Under the pieces are notes generated by a model, which had not been told where the DNA came from, did not search any database, and saw nothing but the letters and a program-made list of their open reading frames with translations. From the NCBI GenBank assembly GCA_041737835.1, contig JBGSQY010000021.1: a stretch of DNA of 64,000 nt. The stretch is one strand, 5' to 3'. This DNA comes from Bythopirellula sp041737835. Lineage in GTDB: Bacteria > Planctomycetota > Planctomycetia > Pirellulales > Lacipirellulaceae. Position numbers and translations under genes: made by a program. Numbering within the stretch: the stretch's first letter is position 1; the number at the start of each line of letters is the position of its first letter. Positions 53,219-61,475 of the stretch are shown here, in pieces.

Positions 53219-54793
53219 CTAGCGTGCGTCGGGCAGAGGGTTTTTCTGAGGAGGCGAGGGGGTATCAACACTCAATTCCGGCATATTCTGTCCAGCATTC
53301 GCGGACCAGGGTGCGGGGATGCCACTTGTGAGCCCACAATAGCCGCGCAGCGGCTCGCCAATTTGCACCCCGTCGGTGGTGATCTGGTATTCATGCATGT
53401 CAATCGAGTGGGCGCTGCGACGCATCTTCACCACCATCAGTATCTTGCGGAATTGCCCGTTGATCGACACGTAGCGCATGCGCACGATGTCATCGGCCAG
53501 GAACGAGACGGTGTACTTCGAGAAGACCATCGAAGTGAATTCTTCTTCGACCTCGACTGTGCTCATGATTGTCACACCCAGGCGCGTGAGCGCCGCAATC
53601 ATGCGGTAGAGCGATTCGCGAAAGTCTTCGCGGAAACCCGGAGCCAGCGCCATTTCGAAGCCGACCAAGGAATCGATCACCAACCTCTTGCAGCCGATTT
53701 CGCGGACACTTTGGACGATCTCGTAAACCGTCTCGTCGACCGAGAGGTCGAGCGGCCGCAGATAGATCAACTTTAACTTACCTTCTTTTTGTGGCGTGTC
53801 GAAGTCAATGCCGAACATCGCCGCTCGCTGCACGTGTTCCCCGGGGAGTTCTTCAAATATGGCGACGATGCCCGGTTCTCCCTGCTGGAGTCCCTCGTCG
53901 ATGAACTGCATTCCAACCGTGCTCTTGCCCGATCCCGATGGACCAGCCAGGAGCAGGCTCTCGCCTTCGGGGATACCGCCATGAAGCAGCTCATCAAGTT
54001 TGGCGATGCCGGTGGAGAGACGACGGGTGCCTTTGACATGCCCGTCGCTGCCAACGAGTCCAAACGTGCGCGGGAAAGTTTGCAATCCATCCTGGGTGAT
54101 GCGGAAGGTGTGCAATCCAGGCACGGTTGCCTGACCCCGGATCTTCATGATCTGCATCTTGCGGACGATCGAGTTTCGTTCGACCGACTGATAGAGCCAG
54201 AACAAACCGTCGGCAACGGTAAACACCGGGTTGTCGCGCAACTCGGTGTCGGAATACTCGCCCACTAAAAATGAAGTGGCTTGCCAACTGGTAAGGTGCA
54301 AAGCCAGGCGCTGTACGAAGCCCTGGAGTTCCATCCCGAAATCGCTGGACTCGGCCTGTGCGCGGCGAACGACGGTCCGGAAAGAATCGACGACGACAAT
54401 CCTGGCGTTGGAGCTTTCCACCTCCTTGATGATTTCGTCCAACACAGCGCCAAGGTCGTTCTGTAAGACAGCTTGGCTGAGATTGACGAAACGGATTGCG
54501 CTGTCAATTTTGGAACCGTCGAAAAACGAGAACTGCTGCTGATAGCGCAGCATCTTGATAGCCGGCTCACCGAGTACGGTGAAGTATAACGCGGGTCGCT
54601 CTGGGCTAGCATTGGTGAACATCATTTGGTGCGCCAGAGTGGTTTTACCGCTACCGGGCGAGCCAGCTAAGATATTGAAGGAATACTCAGGTAGACCGCC
54701 GCCCAGGATTTCGTCCAAGCCAGGTACTCCGGTGGACATAAGCTGGATTTCCACCGGGGCAGGGCGTTCATCAATCGCGGGGCAAATACTCAT
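53219..54793 (-). CDS. KaiC-like double RecA-type ATPase
   Basis: 524 residues, close to cyanobacterial KaiC (519). Two KaiC/RecA domains: CI with Walker A GSPGSGKTT (44-52) and IVVVDSF; CII with GPSGSGKST (284-292), the Glu pair EE at 314-315 (FEELP), and LVIDSL. CI has GEP where KaiC has its Glu pair. By hand alignment on the RYVSINGQ strand, KaiC phosphosite S431 falls on Ser430 and T432 on Phe431, so only one site is kept. Clock function is not implied; many KaiC-like proteins serve other signalling. It begins 12 bp after the small upstream gene and is followed by the LOV kinase gene. Confidence 0.93.
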   Translation of the reverse strand: MSICPAIDERPAPVEIQLMSTGVPGLDEILGGGLPEYSFNILAGSPGSGKTTLAHQMMFTNASPERPALYFTVLGEPAIKMLRYQQQFSFFDGSKIDSAIRFVNLSQAVLQNDLGAVLDEIIKEVESSNARIVVVDSFRTVVRRAQAESSDFGMELQGFVQRLALHLTSWQATSFLVGEYSDTELRDNPVFTVADGLFWLYQSVERNSIVRKMQIMKIRGQATVPGLHTFRITQDGLQTFPRTFGLVGSDGHVKGTRRLSTGIAKLDELLHGGIPEGESLLLAGPSGSGKSTVGMQFIDEGLQQGEPGIVAIFEELPGEHVQRAAMFGIDFDTPQKEGKLKLIYLRPLDLSVDETVYEIVQSVREIGCKRLVIDSLVGFEMALAPGFREDFRESLYRMIAALTRLGVTIMSTVEVEEEFTSMVFSKYTVSFLADDIVRMRYVSINGQFRKILMVVKMRRSAHSIDMHEYQITTDGVQIGEPLRGYCGLTSGIPAPWSANAGQNMPELSVDTPSPPQKNPLPDAR

Positions 54794-54805
54794 AACAGCC
54801 TCGGT

Positions 54806-55198
54806 TCAGGGGTTATCATCCAAAGTCGCAGCGGGCCAACATTCGCGAACCAACCGCAGAGTGAGTGCTTCGCCAAGGAATGTGGCTAGGAGTCCGAGCA
54901 GATGGGCAGTGACCACGGTCGGCGCTTGGATTCCACCACTCGTGTTATCAGTCGCGAGGTCTTCAAGTCCATGCATGCAACCGTCGGAACCGACTGTTAC
55001 GCGCTCAAGTTCAGGGACTTCAACTCGTGCCAGAGCCAGCGCACGTCGCAACAAGGCGGCGTAGCCATCTAATCCAATGAGTCGCACCATCGCGATACGC
55101 AGCTTTTCGCAGACGCGTACTGCTTCATGGAGATGCGCATCCGCAGAATTGCGATTGGTTGCTTCCGCAACCAGTAATCGCTGGGCCACGATTCTCAT
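54806..55198 (-). CDS. Small protein of unknown function upstream of the KaiC-like gene
   Basis: 130 residues from the ATG at 55198; the frame is open to 55312 but that part is implausible as protein. Helical and soluble: RIVAQRLLVAEATNR, HEAVRVCEKLRIAMVRLIGLDGYAALLRRALALA, then an acidic stretch and VVTAHLLGLLATFLGEALTLRLVRE. It does not look like KaiB (no thioredoxin-like start) or KaiA. Only 12 bp separate it from the KaiC-like gene, so the three genes form one operon with it first. Confidence 0.65.
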   Translation of the reverse strand: MRIVAQRLLVAEATNRNSADAHLHEAVRVCEKLRIAMVRLIGLDGYAALLRRALALARVEVPELERVTVGSDGCMHGLEDLATDNTSGGIQAPTVVTAHLLGLLATFLGEALTLRLVRECWPAATLDDNP

Positions 55199-55541
55199 GA
55201 ATTCTTGGGGTTTATCCAAGTCAAGATTGTACCAGCGAGATAGAACAACACAATGAAGATACCCTAAAGGCTGGATTTTTGGCGAACAGATGTTGATCAA
55301 AAGCGATCCCAAGAGCTTCCTTCATAACCGCGCAGAGCAGTTAGGATTGGAACTCTTTGCGATCAAGGTGGCGAGTAATCAGCCAAGTGGACGCGGAAAG
55401 GGGACGAACTCACTAAGTGCGTTGAGGGTCGCCCAAGATACCGCGCTTCTGTATTCTACCCAGCTGGTTGGTTTAATGCAGGCTCGTCCCCATAATCGGG
55501 TGGAGCCGTTGATATCATGGCAAACCAGGATAAATGAAAAG
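55199..55541. other. Region between the operon and the tRNA
   Basis: 343 bp. An 84-residue plus-strand frame (55290-55544) has no start site or recognisable content. The operon promoter should lie here; none identified. Confidence 0.4.
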
Positions 55542-55616
<75 letters not shown>

Positions 55617-55741
55617 TTGGTCGTTTTCTTCGAGGATTAAGGGCATTTACCCCATTCTAAGTGATCCTCTGTTGTAAAGTCTACAAACTTTTCTACAATG
55701 ATTGTTGGTGAACTTGTGTTCACCACAACAAGTCGCCCCGG

Positions 55742-55761
55742 CACGATGCGTCAACATCGTG
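55742..55761 (+). promoter_or_regulatory. Hairpin in the leader of the 55802 gene
   Basis: CACGATG (55742-55748) and CATCGTG (55755-55761), perfect 7-bp arms with a 6-nt loop, 40 nt before the ATG. A second hairpin, TGGTGAAC/GTTCACCA, lies at 55706-55725. Confidence 0.35.
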
Positions 55762-55801
55762 ACGAGGCTAAACAGTCCCCTTTTGTACGAAGGAGAAAGT
55801 C

Positions 55802-56017
55802 ATGAAGGCCAATTCTAACATCCCGCGTGAGATCAGCCAATTGCTCGATCAGGCCCTAACGGTCGAGGAGTTGATCGACATTTTGCAGGGATATGACGCC
55901 AACGCCAAAGTCGTCTTTCAGTGCGACTACGGCGACATCACACACACGAAGCAGGCTCTGGCCGTGAGGATTATGAGAAGTTCGATGACTGTTGCAACGC
56001 TTTCATCGGCTGGTTGA
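55802..56017 (+). CDS. Small acidic protein, possibly frameshifted at its end
   Basis: 71 residues from the ATG at 55802 with a strong GAAGGAGAAA site 4 nt upstream. The sequence PREISQLLDQALTVEELIDILQGYDANAKVVFQ and CDYGDITHTKQAL is coherent, then turns Ser/Thr-poor and unlike protein (RIMRSSMTVATLSSAG). In another frame the continuation GREDYEKFDDCCNAFIGWL-type sequence runs on to TAA at 56127. So either a frameshift ends the gene early or two frames overlap by chance. The D-Y-G-D segment looks like a small planctomycete family, not named. Lies inside the tRNA-bounded insert. Confidence 0.5.
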   Translation: MKANSNIPREISQLLDQALTVEELIDILQGYDANAKVVFQCDYGDITHTKQALAVRIMRSSMTVATLSSAG

Positions 56018-56210
56018 GAATCGTCTGCGAAAAGGAATGTGCAGCGTCGCTCTGCAACATAATTTTGCGTGAGGTCGATAGTGACAATGTTACCTACTTG
56101 GATGTGCCAGAAGCATTTCTAGATTAAAACTATGCCCTCGGCTGTCACACTGATGGCCGAGGGCTTTCTCTAGGCTTGCGAGCGTGCAGTAGTGCGTTTA
56201 CACTGTATGC

Positions 56211-56384
56211 ATGTTCCCAATGGACAGAAAAGCGATCAACGAAAATCCCGTTACTGTGGAATATGACAGTCGCGGTAATCGTGTCCGCAAGGTGTTGCCG
56301 AACGCCATCGAAGCCAGGCGTTTCTATGCACGCATGTTGCGAGAGAATCGCAATCCCGTGATCGTGGGCAAACAGGGCCAATAG
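56211..56384 (+). CDS. 57-residue basic small protein
   Basis: ATG at 56211 to TAG at 56382-56384; MDRKA at 56220 is an alternative start. The sequence reads like protein: VTVEYDSRGNRVRKVLPN, then IEARRFYARMLRENRNPVIV and GKQGQ, with a beta-turn-beta start and an amphipathic Arg-rich helix. No clear ribosome site. It lies in the tRNA-bounded insert, 194 bp after the stop of the gene at 55802. Function unknown; nucleic-acid binding is possible from charge but not shown. Confidence 0.5.
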   Translation: MFPMDRKAINENPVTVEYDSRGNRVRKVLPNAIEARRFYARMLRENRNPVIVGKQGQ

Positions 56385-56648
56385 GCCATCTTCGCAAGGG
56401 CCGCTCACGCCTCGAAATCTGCCCTGTGCCGCGTTCGCATATCACGCTCCGCACAATCATGGGGCCAGGACGTTCAGTGCGTTAGAATGTCATCACGGAG
56501 TCGCATTGTAGAACGTGTGTAGACTGCTCTTTTCACACCGATTTACTTCGATTTACTTTGGTTTACTATTGCGTGACAATCATCAGCACAGACGAGAATC
56601 ATCGTGCAATACGGTGATTATTGTAGATTGGTGCAAATTAACCATTCT
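56385..56648. other. Distal part of the tRNA-bounded insert
   Basis: 264 bp with no recognisable gene. No integrase or its remnant was found anywhere between the repeats. Confidence 0.4.
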
Positions 56649-56690
56649 GATTATGAGTCCCCTGCTCTAACCAACTGAGCTACCGGACCA
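56649..56690 (-). repeat. Truncated tRNA 5' half, right copy of the direct repeat
   Basis: Identical over 42 bp to 55575-55616 and diverges immediately after the anticodon arm. It cannot fold as a full tRNA. This is the expected scar where an element has integrated at the tRNA gene. Confidence 0.9.
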
Positions 56691-56795
56691 AGGCTGGCGA
56701 GTTGACCAGAATTTTCCAGTATTGCGGACGAGGGGCAGAATGGCAACCGTACGTGAGCAGTTGATGCGGCTGTAGGGAATGTCGCTTATTGGCAA

Positions 56796-57437
56796 TTAAA
56801 ACAATGCTTTCTGCTTGTTTTCTTTGGGGCGTGACAAATACGTGCCATCGGCCGCGGGAACCATGAGCGAATCCAGCGGGCTGCGTTCGACGATCTCTTG
56901 ATCTAGCCACAGCGCGCGAGCGTCGTCAGTTTCCAGTACTAAAGGCATGCGATCGTTACCTGCCTCCAGCACTTCGGCATTGGCCGCGGTCGTCAGCATC
57001 GAGCAACTGAAAACATGTTCTTCTGCTGAGCGCCACAATTCCCAGATGCCCGCAAACGCCAACAGGGGTTTGTCAGGAAGAAAAAAATAGCGATCCCCTT
57101 CCATGAATTCAGTACCAACCAGCAAGCAACGCCGCCGCGCGAACGGTGATTTGTACGAGCGCTTTTCGTGAATCTCTTCACTGCGAGCGTTATAACACCC
57201 CCGCTGAAAGCCGCTGCGGGCCGTCTTCCGACCCGACGGCTTCCACCATGGCGGCAGCAGTCCCCACTCCATGGGCATCAGCTCACGTTCGCCCCGATCG
57301 TTGAGTCGGATCACATGAATCTTGCTCAAGGGATAGAAGCTGCCAAAGGGAAATGATTGATGGCCAGGATGGGTGGCCGCATAAAACTGTTTGAGCAAAA
57401 GCGCTTCGTCGGCAACAAGAGAAAAATGGTGGCACAT
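56796..57437 (-). CDS. SRAP-domain (YedK/HMCES-like) protein
   Basis: 213 residues, normal length. SRAP proteins cross-link to abasic sites in single-stranded DNA through Cys2. Seen: Cys2 in MCHHFS, Asn83 in YNARSE, Glu113 in EFMEGD (aligned with the family F-Y-E), and NDRMPLVL, where the catalytic His of HDRMP (E. coli His160) is Asn161. The replacement may reduce peptidase-type release of the cross-link. It starts at 57437 (ATG) and is monocistronic. Confidence 0.88.
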   Translation of the reverse strand: MCHHFSLVADEALLLKQFYAATHPGHQSFPFGSFYPLSKIHVIRLNDRGERELMPMEWGLLPPWWKPSGRKTARSGFQRGCYNARSEEIHEKRSYKSPFARRRCLLVGTEFMEGDRYFFLPDKPLLAFAGIWELWRSAEEHVFSCSMLTTAANAEVLEAGNDRMPLVLETDDARALWLDQEIVERSPLDSLMVPAADGTYLSRPKENKQKALF

Positions 57438-57544
57438 GCTAGAAGTTTAGCAGAGCCAGGAATGGGAGTACACGCGGCCCAAATTTCGCCACCGCGCGCA
57501 CACCCAGCGCAGTTGATTTCGCTTACACGAAATGAAGCGAACGC

Positions 57545-57847
57545 TTAGCGCGCCGCTGCGCCGCCGGCCATAGCTTTTTTGATCAGGCCGATGATCGCGA
57601 CCAGGAGTCCGCCGCCAATGGCTGAAGCTCCAGCTTGGCCAGCCATTTCGCCCGCTCCGCCGGCTCCCAGAATCGACTCCAGTACGCCCATCCAATTGAT
57701 GGCCTGACCACCTGCGATACCGCCGATGATGCCGATGATCGTTTGGGCCAGCTTGCTCAAATCGATATTCTTGAGCAGCGTGCCGGCAATGTTGCCACCC
57801 GCTCCGCCACCAATCAATTGAATCAACAGAGGAACTAGTTGTTCCAT
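57545..57847 (-). CDS. Small glycine-zipper membrane protein
   Basis: 100 residues from the ATG at 57847, preceded by AAAGGTAGG. Two very hydrophobic Gly-rich helices about 10-55 (LIQLIGGGAGGNIAGTLL and TIIGIIGGIAGGQAI) and a third about 60-92 carry G-x-x-x-G zippers typical of helix packing or oligomers. No signal cleavage site. Function unknown; a planctomycete small membrane protein. The longer frame to 58213 runs antisense to acs and is rejected. It sits just downstream of acs. Confidence 0.65.
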   Translation of the reverse strand: MEQLVPLLIQLIGGGAGGNIAGTLLKNIDLSKLAQTIIGIIGGIAGGQAINWMGVLESILGAGGAGEMAGQAGASAIGGGLLVAIIGLIKKAMAGGAAAR

Positions 57848-57977
57848 GACACGCCTACCTTTCAGGCAATTGAAAAGAGAGATCAGGCAATGGTATTTGA
57901 AAGCGTAGTCTAATCGGCGGAGCCGCACATTTCCAAGAGAGAGTGGAGATTTTCCCTCCCCCCGGATGGGTGAAAGG

Positions 57978-59933
57978 CTACTCGTCGTCTTCCTTGAGCT
58001 TCGCCAGGACACTGTAATCTTCGAGCGTCGTGGTATCGCCGACCGTTTCCTTGCCGGCGGCGATGTCTTTGAGCAACCGCCGCATGATCTTGCCGCTGCG
58101 AGTTTTGGGAAGGCTGCCCGTGAAGCGGATGTCGTCGGGTTGGGCGAGTGCGCCGATTTCTTTGCGCACGTGCTGCTTGAGGGCGTTGCGGAGTTCGTCG
58201 CTGGGCACGGCATTTTTGAGCGTCACAAACACGGCGACCGCTTCTCCCTTGAGCTCATCAGGGCGACCCACCGCCGCGGCTTCGGCGACGTTGGGATGCG
58301 ACACGAGCGCGCTTTCGATTTCGATTGTGCTGAGCCGATGACCTGAGACGTTCAGCACGTCATCGATGCGGCCCATAATCCAGTAATAGCCATCGTCGTC
58401 GCAACGCGCATTATCGCCGGCGAGGTACCTGCCTTTGACTTTGCTCCAGTAGACTTCCTTATAGCGTTCATCGTCGCCCCAGATACCACGGAGCATGCCC
58501 GGCCAAGGATGAGCGATCGTAAGCCATCCCCCTTGGTTGATCCCAACGGGCTTGCCCGTTTCGTCGACGATCTCGGGAATGATCCCTGGCAAAGGCTTGG
58601 TGCAACTGCCGGGCTTGGTAGCAATCGCCCCAGGAAGTGGGCTCATCATGATGCCGCCGGTTTCTGTTTGCCACCAAGTATCGACAATCGGGCAGCGCTC
58701 GCCGCCGATGACGCGGTGATACCACATCCATGCTTCGGGATTGATTCCTTCGCCCACCGTGCCCAAGAGGCGCAAGCTGCTGAGGTCGTGCTTGGCGACG
58801 TGATGGTCGCCCCACTTGATGAACGCGCGGATCGCCGTGGGGGCCGTGTAGAAGATCGTGACTTTGTACTTTTCGATGATCTGCCAGAAGCGGCTTTCAT
58901 CGGGGGCGTTGGGGGCCCCTTCGTACATCACGCACGTTGCACCGGCACTGAGTGGACCGTAAACGAAGTAGGTATGCCCCGTGACCCAGCCGCAGTCGGC
59001 GGTACACCAATAGACGTCCTCGTCGCGATGATCGAAGACCCACTGGAACGTCTTTTTGGCGAACAGATTGTAGCCCGCCGTGGTGTGCTTGATCCCTTTG
59101 GGTTTTCCGGTCGAACCGCTCGTGTACAAAATATACAGCGGTGCTTCGCTAGGGAGCGGCGTGGCGGGGCAATCGGCCGAGGCCTTGGCCATCATTTCAT
59201 GCCACCAATGATCGCGTCCTTTTTCCATATGGATCGCTTCATTCACACGGTCGAGCACAATGCAATGTTTTACGGTCGTCGATTTGGCGAGCGCTTCATC
59301 AACAGTTTGCTTGAGCGGTAGCGCCTTGCCGCGCCGCCAACCGGCATCGGCCGTGATTTGCAGCTTGGCTTTCGCGTCGTTATTGCGGTCGGCAATCGCT
59401 TCGGCGGAGAAGCCCGCGAAGATCACCGAATGAATCGCCCCGATTCGCGCACAGGCGAGCATCGCGATGGCGAGCTCGGGAACCATCGGCATGTAAATCG
59501 AAACAACGTCGCCTTTTTGAATGTCGAGCGATTTCAGGCAGTTGGCGAACTTGCAGACCTCGCGATGCAAATCGGTGTAGGTAAGTTTGCGTTCGTCGCC
59601 GGGCTCACCTTCCCAAAGAATTGCCATGCGGTCGCCGCGGCCTTCAGCGATGTGCTTATCGAGCGCGTTGTAGGACACGTTCGTTTCGCCATCGGCGAAC
59701 CACTCGGCGAACGGTTCGTTCCACTCGAGAGCTTTGGTGAACGGCTTGAACCAATGTAATTCTTCGCGAGCAAGGTCGGACCAAAATTTGACGGGGTCGC
59801 TCTTCGCATGGTTCCAGAGCTGCTCATATTCGGCAAGTGATTTGATCCGTGCCTGGGCTGAAAATTCCGCACTCGGCGGAAACAGCCGCGTTTCGTGCAT
59901 AACGGTATCAATCTGCCCGCTGGCTGCCGACAT
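57978..59933 (-). CDS. acs: Acetyl-CoA synthetase
   Basis: 651 residues from the ATG at 59933, after GGGAGA by 7 nt; TTG at 59939 rejected. Converts acetate, ATP and CoA to acetyl-CoA through acetyl-AMP. Signatures: YTSGSTGKPKGIKHTTAGY, TADCGWVTGHTYFVYGPL, EGAPNAPDESRFW, WWQTETGGIMMSPLPG, YWIMGRIDDVLNVSGHRLST and the C-terminal PKTRSGKIMRRLLK with the regulatory Lys acetylated in the family. Length normal. Cytoplasmic, monocistronic. Confidence 0.98.
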   Translation of the reverse strand: MSAASGQIDTVMHETRLFPPSAEFSAQARIKSLAEYEQLWNHAKSDPVKFWSDLAREELHWFKPFTKALEWNEPFAEWFADGETNVSYNALDKHIAEGRGDRMAILWEGEPGDERKLTYTDLHREVCKFANCLKSLDIQKGDVVSIYMPMVPELAIAMLACARIGAIHSVIFAGFSAEAIADRNNDAKAKLQITADAGWRRGKALPLKQTVDEALAKSTTVKHCIVLDRVNEAIHMEKGRDHWWHEMMAKASADCPATPLPSEAPLYILYTSGSTGKPKGIKHTTAGYNLFAKKTFQWVFDHRDEDVYWCTADCGWVTGHTYFVYGPLSAGATCVMYEGAPNAPDESRFWQIIEKYKVTIFYTAPTAIRAFIKWGDHHVAKHDLSSLRLLGTVGEGINPEAWMWYHRVIGGERCPIVDTWWQTETGGIMMSPLPGAIATKPGSCTKPLPGIIPEIVDETGKPVGINQGGWLTIAHPWPGMLRGIWGDDERYKEVYWSKVKGRYLAGDNARCDDDGYYWIMGRIDDVLNVSGHRLSTIEIESALVSHPNVAEAAAVGRPDELKGEAVAVFVTLKNAVPSDELRNALKQHVRKEIGALAQPDDIRFTGSLPKTRSGKIMRRLLKDIAAGKETVGDTTTLEDYSVLAKLKEDDE

Positions 59934-60043
59934 CGACAAGTCTCCCGGTCTGAAAAGCGAAGGAAAAGTCTGGAAATGAGAACCTTCGATTTTACAGAAA
60001 CGGACTGCGATTTCCAGCCGTTTAGCGAGATACCGTAACAGAA

Positions 60044-60113
60044 GTAAACCGCTGATTAACGCTAATAATCGCTAATCTCATGAGCGTTTTATTAGCGATA
60101 ATAAGCGGTTTAC
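60044..60113. repeat. Imperfect palindrome upstream of acs
   Basis: GTAAACCGCT (60044-60053) and AGCGGTTTAC (60104-60113) are perfect 10-bp arms; ATTAGCG-type blocks extend the pairing inward (about 23 bp in all). It lies 110 nt upstream of the acs start, between acs and the opposing terminator. Confidence 0.5.
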
Positions 60114-60144
60114 AGATCTTTCTAAAGCGATGCCCGAAATGCAA

Positions 60145-60181
60145 AAACGCCCGCGCCAAAATCCCTTTGACGCGGGCGTTT
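60145..60181 (-). terminator. Intrinsic terminator of the 60217 gene
   Basis: AAACGCCCGCG (60145-60155) with CGCGGGCGTTT (60171-60181), 11 bp perfect; on the minus strand five T follow (60147-60143). Placed just after the 60217 stop. Confidence 0.8.
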
Positions 60182-60216
60182 CTCAAATTGTCGACTACAC
60201 GAAAGGTGAAACGACG

Positions 60217-61143
60217 TTAATTCCCCTGCGCCGTCTGGTCGACTCGTGCGAGTTGCCATTGCTGTTGGCCCGTGGCGAAGTTTACGGCGACGCTACCCGT
60301 GGGTTGCAACAGTTGATTCATTGTCGTTTGAAATGTCACATCCTGATTGGTATCGAACGACCATTGAACGTGCTTGGTCTTGGGATTCAATGTGCCAACC
60401 ACGTTGTGCGTCGTATTGGTGAACGAATCGTAGTAGACCCCACGAAGTTCGCCCGCATGATCGACCGCCAATTGCAGCATCACCGAGGGAGACGAATTCT
60501 GATTGGACGATAAGGAGTATGTTCCTAAGGTCATCCATTCTTGCGTATCCGGGGCAACGTTTGCCATCGTCTGCTGAGGTGCGTATGTCTCCGAAGGAGT
60601 TTCCTCATAGCCAATTGTGTCATCCGTGTCATCAACAGGCACATAGTAATCATCACTGATCCATGCGCCGACGGAGGCGATGCTGGCAGCCGCTATCACG
60701 CCAGCACGAGGATTGGCGTATCGCCAAGCTTGCGGATGGTCGGCATACCAAGCAGGCGAAAAGGGCTGATTCCGATTCTGGAAGTTGTTCGCCCGATCGC
60801 GAGCCGCTTGTTGAACTTGACCATTGCGGTTGTCAAATCCTTGTTGCTTGAAGGCATTCGATAGATTTTGGTTATCCAAACCGCGGGTATCGATCGCGTT
60901 ATTTGCGTCTCCTTGGATCGCTCGATCCTGTTGGAACTGTCTATTGCCGTTGCCGATCTGCCCCTGGTCGCGGAAGTTGCGATCACCACGTGGAGCTGCG
61001 CTTTGTCGCCCGCCACCTCCGGCACCTCGACCGGCACCGCCTCGTCCACCACCGCCACCCCGTGCAAAAACAGGGCTGGCAATCAAGGTTGCCAACACCA
61101 GTAGTGTGGCCGCAACGCCCAATCGTGAATTCAAACAAGACAT
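60217..61143 (-). CDS. Secreted Gly- and Asn/Gln-rich protein, unknown function
   Basis: 308 residues from the ATG at 61143 (GGGGGG upstream). Signal peptide about 1-28 (SRLGVAATLLVLATLIASPVFA). Residues 29-50 are an RGGxGRGGG low-complexity stretch; 50-120 are rich in Asn, Gln and Arg (NLSNAFKQQGFDNRNGQ); a short hydrophobic segment follows (AGVIAAASIASVGAWI); the C-terminal ~100 residues form a beta-rich domain (VQWSFDTNQDVTFQTTMNQL). No catalytic motif. Possibly a cell-wall or matrix protein; function unknown. Expressed from its own unit, ended by the terminator at 60145-60181. Confidence 0.7.
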   Translation of the reverse strand: MSCLNSRLGVAATLLVLATLIASPVFARGGGGGRGGAGRGAGGGGRQSAAPRGDRNFRDQGQIGNGNRQFQQDRAIQGDANNAIDTRGLDNQNLSNAFKQQGFDNRNGQVQQAARDRANNFQNRNQPFSPAWYADHPQAWRYANPRAGVIAAASIASVGAWISDDYYVPVDDTDDTIGYEETPSETYAPQQTMANVAPDTQEWMTLGTYSLSSNQNSSPSVMLQLAVDHAGELRGVYYDSFTNTTHNVVGTLNPKTKHVQWSFDTNQDVTFQTTMNQLLQPTGSVAVNFATGQQQWQLARVDQTAQGN

Positions 61144-61475
61144 AGTCAATCCCCCCCAAAGTTGTGTGGTATTCCGTGGCAATCCCTCTCCGCGGGAAGT
61201 CGCACGAACATGTGCGTTTGTGGATGAGAATCACCAAGGAAAAGTTGTGTGCCGCCAAAACTGGCGAGCCGAAAAGCCAGTGAATTCTAGGCCATATTTT
61301 CTGGCTAAGACGGCGCTCTGCTTGATGTTGCCGCTGTAACTCGACCAATGGGCGCAATCGTCAACGCGTCATGCCGGAAATTCCGAACGACACGAGCCAC
61401 AGCAATACGTTGGATAGCAAACTTACGCAGACCGTGGATTAATCCTCACGTCTGAGAGAAGATTGACGAGAAGAA
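61144..61475. other. Gap between the ferredoxin-like gene and the secreted protein gene
   Basis: 332 bp without a recognised gene, hairpin or repeat; probably contains the promoter of the 60217 gene. Confidence 0.4.

Noticed and set aside
54806..55198. KaiB or KaiA beside the KaiC-like gene
   Set aside because: The 130-residue protein lacks the KaiB thioredoxin-like pattern and KaiA motifs.
57850..58213. N-terminal extension of the glycine-zipper gene
   Set aside because: Runs antisense to acs; the ATG at 57847 has a good ribosome site.
58509..59321. 270-residue plus-strand frame
   Set aside because: Antisense to acs; no start site and no family.
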